Assembly (NCBI GenBank): GCA_950071955.1
Contig: CATMOC010000329.1
Coordinates: 1 to 5,076 of the forward strand
Source: an uncultured Mesorhizobium sp.
Lineage (GTDB): Bacteria > Pseudomonadota > Alphaproteobacteria > Rhizobiales > Rhizobiaceae
Reading direction: 5' to 3'
Length of the DNA stretch: 5,076 bases
Shown here: piece after piece, positions 1 through 5,076 of the stretch
Numbering within the stretch: the stretch's first letter is position 1
How the letters are laid out: each line of letters opens with the position of its first letter
Program-made: the position numbers and the translations under genes
The notes under the pieces: generated by a model
What the model saw: the letters and a program-made list of their open reading frames with translations, nothing else
The model's database searches: none
What the model was told of the DNA's origin: nothing

Positions 1-328
1 GGGTGACGCGGTAATCGAAGTCCTCCTTCTGCGTCTTCGTCGGCAGTTCGCCGTAGAGCAGCAGATAGCACACCTCGAGGAAGTCGCCGTGCTCGGCTAG
101 TTGCTCGATGGGATAGCCGCGGTGGAGCAGCACGCCCTCGTCGCCGTCGATGAAGGTGATCTCGGATTCGCAGCTCGCGGTGGACGTGAAGCCCGGATCG
201 TAGGTGAAGGCGCCGGTCTGAGCGTAGAGCTTGCCGATATCGATGACTTCCGGTCCGATCGAGCCCTGGCGGACGTTGAGTTCGATTTCCTTACCGCCGA
301 AATCGAGCTTTGCGGTTGAATCGGTCAT
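1..328 (-). CDS. gltA: Citrate synthase, N-terminal part (cut by the left window edge)
   Basis: Citrate synthase condenses oxaloacetate and acetyl-CoA to citrate, the entry step of the TCA cycle, in the cytoplasm. The visible 109 codons begin [20 protein letters not shown]. They carry the N-terminal signature of the Gram-negative, hexameric-type enzyme: a small beta domain (about residues 5-60, including [21 protein letters not shown]), then [20 protein letters not shown] (60-79) and the helix [15 protein letters not shown] (83-97). The full enzyme is usually about 430 residues, so the catalytic His and Asp residues lie outside the window. The start at 328 is well supported, because an AAGGAG Shine-Dalgarno (340-335) lies 6 bases upstream and the protein start fits the family. 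The gene follows gltX on the same strand after a 186-base gap with its own promoter-like sequence, so it is probably transcribed separately. Identification rests on recognising the conserved sequence. Confidence 0.95.
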   Translation of the reverse strand, partial: MTDSTAKLDFGGKEIELNVRQGSIGPEVIDIGKLYAQTGAFTYDPGFTSTASCESEITFIDGDEGVLLHRGYPIEQLAEHGDFLEVCYLLLYGELPTKTQKEDFDYRVT

Positions 329-334
329 CGCGGA

Positions 335-340
335 CTCCTT
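335..340 (-). promoter_or_regulatory. Shine-Dalgarno of gltA
   Basis: On the minus strand AAGGAG (340 down to 335) is followed by 6 bases and then the ATG at 328-326. It is the strongest ribosome binding site in the window. It fixes the gltA start and fits a highly expressed central-metabolism gene. Confidence 0.8.
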
Positions 341-368
341 ATCGTCAATCGGCTATGTGGAAAGAGTT

Positions 369-387
369 CCGCGATGAAAAATCGCGG
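369..387 (-). repeat. Perfect 7-bp stem-loop in the presumed gltA leader
   Basis: Read on the minus strand this is CCGCGAT, TTTTC loop, ATCGCGG: a perfect inverted repeat of 7 bp with a 5-base loop. It lies 41-59 bases upstream of the gltA start codon and just downstream of the candidate -10 box, so it would form near the 5' end of the gltA transcript. It is not followed by a T-run (the next bases are AACTCTTTCC), so it does not look like a classic terminator for gltX. It could be an mRNA-stabilising leader hairpin or a DNA-level operator. The structure is seen directly; its function is unknown. Confidence 0.6.
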
Positions 388-403
388 TCTGGAATCGTGA
401 TCT

Positions 404-432
404 AGCTAGCCCATTTCACCGCGGATGCCAAG
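404..432 (-). promoter_or_regulatory. Candidate sigma-70-type promoter of gltA
   Basis: On the minus strand CTTGGC (432-427) is followed by a 17-base spacer and CTAGCT (409-404). Compared with the rhizobial housekeeping form CTTGAC-N17-CTATAT, the -35 box matches 5 of 6 and the -10 box 4 of 6, with the ideal spacer. Transcription would start near position 397, giving a leader of about 70 bases that contains the 369-387 stem-loop and the Shine-Dalgarno. This is a prediction by eye; short matches of this kind also occur by chance. Confidence 0.45.
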
Positions 433-514
433 TTGCGGACGCGCCTAATGTTGCAGCGCGAAAAGCCACATTGTCCAAACGAACTGCCCGCCGCTCCCGT
501 TTCGGCCGATACGG

Positions 515-1936
515 TCACAGCAGGTCGGCGATGCGGCCGAGGCTCTCCTCGCGGCCGAGCACAGCGAGAACGTCAAACACGCCGGGTGAAGTCGAACGGC
601 CGGTGAGAGCCGCGCGCAGCGGCTGCGCCACCGCGCCGAGCTTCAGCCCGGTTTCGGCCACGTAGGCCCGGATCGCCGCTTCGGTCGTGGATGCGTTCCA
701 GTCGCCCGTGACGCCTTCGAGAGCCGCCTTCGCGCCCGCGAGGATCTCGCGCGGTGGCTCCCCGACGAGTTTTTCGGCCTTCTCGTCCAGTTGCAGCGGC
801 CTCTCGGCGAAGAGGTAACCGGCGCTGTCGGCCAGTTCCACCAGCGTCTTCGCGCGCTCCTTCAGGCCCGGCATGGCTTCGAGCAGCATGCGCCTGCGCC
901 CTTCGTCGAGCTTGCCGGCCATCGCCTTCCCGCCTTCGAGGTAGGGCAGGGTCGCGACGAGGCTGTCGAGGAGTTCGGCATCCGGCATCCGGCGCATGTG
1001 CATGCCGTTCAGCGCTTCCAGCTTCTGGAAATCGAAGCGTGCCGCACCCTTGTTCACGTCCTCGATCTCGAACCAGCCGATCATCTCGTCCGTGGACATC
1101 ACTTCATCGTCGCCGTGGCTCCATCCGAGCCGGGCGAGATAGTTGCGCAGCGCCTCCGGGAGATATCCCATGGCGCGGTAGGCCTCGACCCCGAGCGCGC
1201 CGTGCCGCTTCGACAGCTTGGCGCCGTCCGCTCCGTGGATGAGCGGGATGTGCGCCATCACCGGCACGTCCCAGTCCATGGCCTGGTAGATGATCGTCTG
1301 ACGCGCCGCGTTCGTCAGGTGGTCGTCGCCGCGGATGATGTGGGTGATGCCCATGTCGTGATCGTCGACTACGACGGCGTGCATGTAGGTCGGATTTCCG
1401 TCCGAGCGCAGGATGATGAAATCGTCGAGGTCCTTGTTGGGGAAGCGGACCTCTCCCTGCACCTTGTCGTGCACGATCGTCTCGCCCTCGCGGGGCGCCT
1501 TGATGCGAATGACCGGCTTCACGCCGGCTGGCGCCTCGGACGGATCGCGGTCGCGCCAGCGGCCGTCGTAGCGGGGAGGGCGGCCTTCCGCCCGCGCCCT
1601 TTCGCGCATCTCCTCCAGTTCGGCCTGGGATGCGTAGCAGCGATAGGCCTTGCCGCGCCTGACGAGTTCTTCCCCGATCTCGCGGTGGCGGTCGGCGCGG
1701 GCGAACTGCGAGACGGGTTCGCCGTCCCAGGTGAGGCCGAGCCAGGAAAGCCCGTCGAGGATGGCGGCGGTCGCCGCCTCCGTCGAGCGCTCGCGATCGG
1801 TATCCTCGATCCGCAGCAGCATCCTGCCGCCCGTGTGCCGGGCGAAGAGCCAGTTGAAGAGCGCGGTCCGCGCGCCGCCGATGTGAAGGTAACCGGTGGG
1901 GGACGGCGCGAAGCGCGTGACGACGGGTGCGGACAT
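515..1936 (-). CDS. gltX: Glutamyl-tRNA synthetase (glutamate--tRNA ligase)
   Basis: This class I aminoacyl-tRNA synthetase attaches glutamate to tRNA-Glu using ATP. The 473-residue product is of normal length. It begins [21 protein letters not shown], with the HIGH-type motif HIGG at residues 18-21. RIEDTD follows at 42-47, and the KMSKS-type motif KLSKR lies at 240-244. The remainder (about 330-473) is the helical anticodon-binding domain, ending IADLL. The zinc site of the E. coli enzyme is absent: only one cysteine (C100) remains in that region. The reading frame stays open for 28 codons upstream to an ATG at 2020. I chose 1936 because family members start a few residues before RFAPSPTG and the extra stretch is low-complexity and polar, although the Shine-Dalgarno there (GGAAA) is weak. 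Many alphaproteobacteria lack GlnRS and use a non-discriminating GluRS with GatCAB; whether that applies here is inference. It is divergent from comEC. Confidence 0.97.
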   Translation of the reverse strand: MSAPVVTRFAPSPTGYLHIGGARTALFNWLFARHTGGRMLLRIEDTDRERSTEAATAAILDGLSWLGLTWDGEPVSQFARADRHREIGEELVRRGKAYRCYASQAELEEMRERARAEGRPPRYDGRWRDRDPSEAPAGVKPVIRIKAPREGETIVHDKVQGEVRFPNKDLDDFIILRSDGNPTYMHAVVVDDHDMGITHIIRGDDHLTNAARQTIIYQAMDWDVPVMAHIPLIHGADGAKLSKRHGALGVEAYRAMGYLPEALRNYLARLGWSHGDDEVMSTDEMIGWFEIEDVNKGAARFDFQKLEALNGMHMRRMPDAELLDSLVATLPYLEGGKAMAGKLDEGRRRMLLEAMPGLKERAKTLVELADSAGYLFAERPLQLDEKAEKLVGEPPREILAGAKAALEGVTGDWNASTTEAAIRAYVAETGLKLGAVAQPLRAALTGRSTSPGVFDVLAVLGREESLGRIADLL

Positions 1937-2089
1937 CGGTTTCCGGGAGCTTTGCGTGCTGGGCGCCTTGGTGCCACTGCGCGGGTGATTTCGGGTGGCG
2001 TTCATGTAGCATAGGATCATCGGGGTGCAAGCCGTCGGACATGTCGGGACCTTCGGGGGCCACCTTTCGACGGCAGGGACGGGGTCGCG

Positions 2090-4435
2090 ATGGCGACGGT
2101 CGACGAACCGGATCCGGACGAAAGGGGGATGCTGCCCGTCCCGGGCGTGCTCGTGACGGCCGGCGCGGACCGCGAGCGTGAGAACGCAGGAGGCGCCGCC
2201 TATCGGCCGGCCGGGCGGGAGGATGCCATTGTCAATTCCCTGAGGGCGGCGCTGGCAGACGCCGTCGCCGCAGAGCGCGACCGCGGAACGGCTTTCCTGT
2301 TTCTTCCGGTGATTCTGTGCTCAGGTGCGGCTCTGTATTGGGCACTGCCCCTGGAGCCGTCATTCACGTTTGTGGCCGCTGGCCTGGCATCTTGCGTGCT
2401 CGCGCGCGCCGTTCTCCCGCGGGCCGGCGTGTGGCGGCTTCTGTCGACGATCCTCATCGTGTCCATGCTGGGCATGCTCGCCGGAAAGCTCGAGACCTGG
2501 CGTGCTGGGACCAGAATGCTCGGCTCCGAGATCCCGACGTTCGTGACCGGCCGGGTGGTGGCGCTCGAACGTCAGGCAAGCGGCCGGGTCCGGTTGACTA
2601 TCGACGTTCGGTCGACCGACCGGCCGGTGCTCCGATACGCGCCGGAGCGGGTGCGGCTCTCGGCGCGGTCCCTGCCTGCCGAAATCCGTGCGGGGGACGG
2701 CGTTGCCGGCTACGCTCGGCTCTTTCCGCCCTCGGGACCGGCTCGGCCGTTCGGCTACGACTTCGCCTTCGAGAGCTACATGGACGGCATCGGCGCCACC
2801 GGGTTCTTTCTTTCCGATCCAGAACCGGCGAGCCTCGACGAAGCGCCGGACTGGCGTGCGGTCCTTTCCGCCCGGATCGCCGACATGCGCCAGGCGATCG
2901 CTGGCCGGATCACCGGCCGGATCGAGGGGCCCGAAGGGCAGATCGCGGCGGCGCTCATCGCCGGCACGCGCGCGGGTATTCCGGAGGAAATCAACGAGGC
3001 GCTGCGCAAGACGGGGCTCGCGCACGTCCTGTCAATTTCGGGACTGCACATGGCACTCGTCGCCGGCACGGTCATGTTCGCGCTGCGCTTCGTCTTCGCG
3101 CTCTTTCCCGGGTTCGCTTCGCGCCTGCCCGTGAAGAAGTACGCGGCTGCCGTCACGTTGCTGGCGGCGGCCAATTACCTGGTGATTTCGGGCGCGGCGG
3201 TCGCGGCACAGCGCAGCTTCATCATGATCGCCGTGATGCTGGTAGCGCTGCTGTTCGACCGGTCGGCGATCACGATGCGCAATCTCGCGATCTCGGCGCT
3301 CGTCGTCATCGCGATCGCCCCGCACGAGGTCGTCGGGCCGAGCTTCCAGATGTCGTTCGCCGCCACGGCGGCGCTGATCGCGGCCTACGCCTGGTGGTCG
3401 GAGCGTCGATCGGACCGTTTTACGGGAGGGCAATCTGCGCGAGGCTCGACGGTCGGCAACGGCTTGCGGCTCCTGCTGCTCTACTGCGCCGGGATCGCGG
3501 TGACCTCCCTGGTGGCGGGAACCGCGACCGCGCTCTATGGCGTCTGGCATTTCCACCGCATGGCACCGCTCGGTCTCATCGCCAATCTCGGCGCCATGCC
3601 GGTCGTGTCCTTCGTGATCATGCCTTCGGCGGTTCTTGCCGGCATCCTGATGCCGTTGGGCCTCGAAGGCTTCGCGCTCGATGTCATGGGGTGGGGGATC
3701 GGGGTCATGGTCTCGATCGCCCAATGGCTTGCCCAACGCACGCCGTTCGACGCGGTCGGCGCGATCCCGCTGTCCGCCGTGCTTTCGATGACCATCGCGC
3801 TCGTCGTCGTGACCGTCCTGTCGACATGGCTGCGCCTCGCCGCCCTGCCGTTCCTATTCGCGGGGATTGCGCTCATCGCGGCGCGCGATCTCCCGGACAT
3901 CCTGCTCTCGGAGGACGGAGACCTGATCGCGATGCGCACGCGGACCGGGGAACTCGCCGTCAACAAGGAGCGCCCGAACCGTTTCGTCACCGGTATCTGG
4001 ATGGACGCGGCAATGACACACAAGGTTGCGACACCGGTTTCCACCTCCGAATCGCTTACGGCGGTCACAACGTCACAACGCGCTTCGGAGATCTTCGTCT
4101 GCAACGACGTGGGTTGCATCGCGCGACACGGCGGCGGAGCGATAGTGGCATTCGTGCCCGCCGGAGGGAACGCGGGCTCGCTCTGCGGTTTCGTCGACGT
4201 CCTGGTGATCGACGATGCCACCGCGGCGAACCCGTGTGGCTCGACAAGAGTGCTCGTCGTCACCAAACGTGATCTTGCGCGGCGTGGCAGTGCCGAGATC
4301 CGCTTGGCGGAGGGAGGGGAGGAACCTCGCGCCGAGATCCGGTTCGCCGTACGGGAGCCGTACCGGCCCTGGCATGATCATCGGCGGTATTCGCGGGAGG
4401 CCCGCGGAATGCCGCCTTACAAGCGGGAGCCGTAG
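2090..4435 (+). CDS. comEC: ComEC/Rec2-family competence DNA-uptake channel protein, lacking the beta-lactamase-like domain
   Basis: ComEC carries single-stranded DNA across the inner membrane during natural transformation. The 781-residue product has a charged N-terminus (1-66), three hydrophobic segments (about 68-132), a soluble DUF4131-like region (about 145-260), and then the multi-span Competence domain (about 285-597). Hallmarks are [10 protein letters not shown] (312-321), AQRS (373-376), PSFQMSF (417-423) and [21 protein letters not shown] (486-506). The C-terminal region (600-781) is soluble and has no HxHxDH metal site, unlike the full-length Bacillus-type protein; this matches alphaproteobacterial ComECs as I know them. 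It carries four cysteines (671, 676, 699, 716) and ends with the rhizobial-style tail [19 protein letters not shown]. The start is uncertain: ATG 2090 has only a distant AGGGA (2075-2079), and ATG 2129 is in frame. The gene is divergent from gltX and convergent with lexA, so it is probably monocistronic. Confidence 0.93.
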   Translation: MATVDEPDPDERGMLPVPGVLVTAGADRERENAGGAAYRPAGREDAIVNSLRAALADAVAAERDRGTAFLFLPVILCSGAALYWALPLEPSFTFVAAGLASCVLARAVLPRAGVWRLLSTILIVSMLGMLAGKLETWRAGTRMLGSEIPTFVTGRVVALERQASGRVRLTIDVRSTDRPVLRYAPERVRLSARSLPAEIRAGDGVAGYARLFPPSGPARPFGYDFAFESYMDGIGATGFFLSDPEPASLDEAPDWRAVLSARIADMRQAIAGRITGRIEGPEGQIAAALIAGTRAGIPEEINEALRKTGLAHVLSISGLHMALVAGTVMFALRFVFALFPGFASRLPVKKYAAAVTLLAAANYLVISGAAVAAQRSFIMIAVMLVALLFDRSAITMRNLAISALVVIAIAPHEVVGPSFQMSFAATAALIAAYAWWSERRSDRFTGGQSARGSTVGNGLRLLLLYCAGIAVTSLVAGTATALYGVWHFHRMAPLGLIANLGAMPVVSFVIMPSAVLAGILMPLGLEGFALDVMGWGIGVMVSIAQWLAQRTPFDAVGAIPLSAVLSMTIALVVVTVLSTWLRLAALPFLFAGIALIAARDLPDILLSEDGDLIAMRTRTGELAVNKERPNRFVTGIWMDAAMTHKVATPVSTSESLTAVTTSQRASEIFVCNDVGCIARHGGGAIVAFVPAGGNAGSLCGFVDVLVIDDATAANPCGSTRVLVVTKRDLARRGSAEIRLAEGGEEPRAEIRFAVREPYRPWHDHRRYSREARGMPPYKREP
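4349..4363 (+). repeat. 6-bp inverted repeat with 3-base loop, near the comEC 3' end
   Basis: GTACGG, GAG, CCGTAC forms a perfect 6-bp stem with a 3-base loop inside the comEC coding sequence, 72 bases before its stop. It may be a chance product of codons at high GC. It is listed because two more stem-loops follow within 115 bases. Confidence 0.45.
4392..4406 (+). repeat. 6-bp GC-only inverted repeat with 3-base loop, near the comEC 3' end
   Basis: CGCGGG, AGG, CCCGCG forms a perfect all-GC stem of 6 bp with a 3-base loop, ending 29 bases before the comEC stop codon. Flanking TT and AA could extend it across one bulged G. No T-run follows. Function is unknown. Confidence 0.45.
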
Positions 4436-4453
4436 CGGTCGCCCAACGCGAAT

Positions 4454-4477
4454 CTCCGTCGAACCGAGGGGACGGAG
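4454..4477. terminator. Possible bidirectional terminator-like stem-loop between comEC and lexA
   Basis: CTCCGTC (4454-4460), a 10-base loop, and GACGGAG (4471-4477) form a perfect 7-bp stem in the 55-base gap between the convergent stops of comEC (4435) and lexA (4491). In the plus-strand RNA a further G-U pair (4453/4478) can form. Its position fits a shared terminator. The loop is large, however, and there is no T-run on either strand, so intrinsic termination would be weak. It may instead protect 3' ends or assist factor-dependent termination. Confidence 0.35.
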
Positions 4478-4490
4478 GACTGGCCCGGCT

Positions 4491-5076
4491 TCAATACCGC
4501 CGGATCAGCCCGACCAGACGGCCTTGGACCTTCACCCGATCCGGCCCGAAGATGCGGGTTTCGTAGGCGGGATTGGCCGCTTCGAGCGCGATCGAGGCGC
4601 CCTTGCGGCGGAAACGCTTCAATGTGGCCTCCTCGTCGTCCACGAGCGCCACGACGATCTCGCCCGCCGTTGCGGTCTCGGCGCGCCGGATGATCACCGT
4701 GTCGCCGTCGTAAATGCCGGCATCGGTCATCGAATCGCCCTCGATCTGGAGCGCATAATGTTCCCCCTTGCCAATCATACCGGCGGGGATGTCGACGGCA
4801 TTGGAATGATCACGAAAGGCCTCGATCGGGGTGCCGGCGGCGATGCGCCCGTAAAGGGGCAACTGCACCGATTCCGCTTCGGCGGCCGGCTTGGCGCCTG
4901 GAAATTTGAAATCGCCCTCGATGACATTAAGGGCAAACCCCTTGCCCCGCCTTTTCGCCTTCGGCCCAGAGACTGCCATGTTGTCGGGCAGGCGCAGGAT
5001 TTCGATGGCCCGCGCCCGGTGCGGCAGGCGGCGGATGAAGCCCCGTTCCTCGAGCCCGGTGATCAGGCGGTGAATG
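4491..5076 (-). CDS. lexA: LexA, SOS-response repressor and self-cleaving protease (N-terminus beyond the right edge)
   Basis: LexA represses DNA-repair genes and cuts itself when activated RecA filaments form on damaged DNA. The frame is open to the right edge; 194 complete codons are visible, starting [20 protein letters not shown], which is the end of the recognition helix and the wing of the DNA-binding domain. A lysine/arginine-rich linker (about residues 33-70 of the visible part) leads into the S24 protease domain. The cleavage site is the Ala-Gly bond in [13 protein letters not shown] (A80-G81). The nucleophile is Ser115 in [13 protein letters not shown], and the general base is Lys153 in EATLKRF. 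The protein ends [10 protein letters not shown]. About 45 residues are missing compared with a typical alphaproteobacterial LexA of about 240. The ATG at 4979 is internal, not the start. Promoter and operator lie outside the window. All visible catalytic residues are intact, so the protein is predicted to be functional. Confidence 0.97.
   Translation of the reverse strand, partial: IHRLITGLEERGFIRRLPHRARAIEILRLPDNMAVSGPKAKRRGKGFALNVIEGDFKFPGAKPAAEAESVQLPLYGRIAAGTPIEAFRDHSNAVDIPAGMIGKGEHYALQIEGDSMTDAGIYDGDTVIIRRAETATAGEIVVALVDDEEATLKRFRRKGASIALEAANPAYETRIFGPDRVKVQGRLVGLIRRY

Noticed and set aside
101..319. Small open frame on the plus strand, 72 codons
   Set aside because: It lies inside the conserved start of gltA on the other strand and shows no family features.
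440..460. Inverted repeat CGCGC ... GCGCG with an 11-base loop
   Set aside because: Only 5 bp with a large loop; expected by chance at this GC content.
497..514. Imperfect palindrome CCGTTTCGGCCGATACGG just after the gltX stop, as a terminator
   Set aside because: As RNA it would be 4 bp, a mismatch and 2 bp around a GGCC loop, with no T-run. It is too weak to call, though its position is right.
471..665. Small plus-strand open frame, 64 codons, crossing the end of gltX
   Set aside because: Most of it is antisense to gltX, it has no Shine-Dalgarno, and its composition is typical of a shadow frame.
791..2014. A 407-codon open frame on the plus strand opposite gltX, and other long frames at 1104-2063 and 1519-1977 on the minus strand
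   Set aside because: They lie fully over gltX, which has clear GluRS motifs. Their products look like no known family and are rich in Arg, Ala, Val, Pro and Ser, as expected for out-of-frame reading of GC-rich codons.
1937..2089. Promoters for gltX and comEC in the divergent gap
   Set aside because: On the minus strand CTATGC (2014-2009) could be a -10 box, but the only -35-like sequence, CTTGCA (2031-2026), is just 11 bases away. On the plus strand TAGCAT (2007-2012) and TAGGAT (2012-2017) have no convincing -35. Promoters must exist nearby but cannot be placed by eye.
2903..2928. Inverted and direct repeat around GGCCGGATCACCGGCCGG within comEC
   Set aside because: It encodes the helix segment [10 protein letters not shown] of ComEC; the repetition follows from two similar Gly-Arg-Ile codon runs.
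2317..4272. A 651-codon open frame overlapping comEC in another plus-strand frame
   Set aside because: The translation is Arg/Gly/Ala/Pro/His-rich without domains, while the overlapping comEC frame has hallmark motifs and membrane spans. It is a GC-driven shadow frame, although unusually long.
329..4490. LexA operator (GTTC-N7-GTTC or GAAC-N7-GAAC) in the intergenic regions
   Set aside because: Single GTTC or GAAC half-sites are present, but none has a correctly spaced partner. The lexA operator would lie beyond the right edge.
4491..4979. A stand-alone S24 peptidase starting at the ATG at 4979
   Set aside because: The frame continues upstream to the window edge, encoding the end of the LexA DNA-binding domain in [20 protein letters not shown]. 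The ATG is internal.

Overview
The window is a piece of a GC-rich alphaproteobacterial chromosome, most likely from the order Hyphomicrobiales (Rhizobiales). The evidence is the gene order lexA, comEC, gltX, gltA; a LexA with the alphaproteobacterial type of linker; a ComEC without the metallo-beta-lactamase domain; and a promoter upstream of gltA resembling the rhizobial CTTGAC-N17-CTATAT form. The genus cannot be fixed from the sequence alone. I see no mobile element, RNA gene, CRISPR array or foreign-looking segment. All four genes are core chromosomal genes, and all long reading frames in other frames are GC-driven shadows.

Layout from left to right. (1) Positions 1-328, minus strand: the first 109 codons of citrate synthase gltA, running off the left edge. 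(2) Positions 329-514: a non-coding gap with a candidate gltA promoter, a perfect 7-bp stem-loop in the presumed gltA leader, and a strong Shine-Dalgarno. (3) Positions 515-1936, minus strand: complete gltX, glutamyl-tRNA synthetase. (4) Positions 1937-2089: the divergent gltX/comEC gap, without a convincing promoter. (5) Positions 2090-4435, plus strand: complete comEC, the inner-membrane DNA-uptake channel protein. (6) Positions 4436-4490: a 55-bp convergent gap with a 7-bp stem-loop. (7) Positions 4491-5076, minus strand: the SOS repressor lexA, whose first part lies beyond the right edge.

The genes do not form one operon. gltA has its own promoter-like sequence, gltX and comEC are divergent, and comEC and lexA converge. 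Functions are translation (GltX), TCA-cycle entry (GltA), natural transformation (ComEC) and DNA-damage control (LexA). A functional link between comEC and lexA is only suggested by adjacency, and no LexA box (GTTC-N7-GTTC or GAAC-N7-GAAC) was found by eye in the intergenic regions. The points most worth a second look are the gltA leader hairpin, the four-cysteine C-terminal domain of ComEC, and the stem-loops at the comEC/lexA convergence. I did not find a convincing new biological system here.
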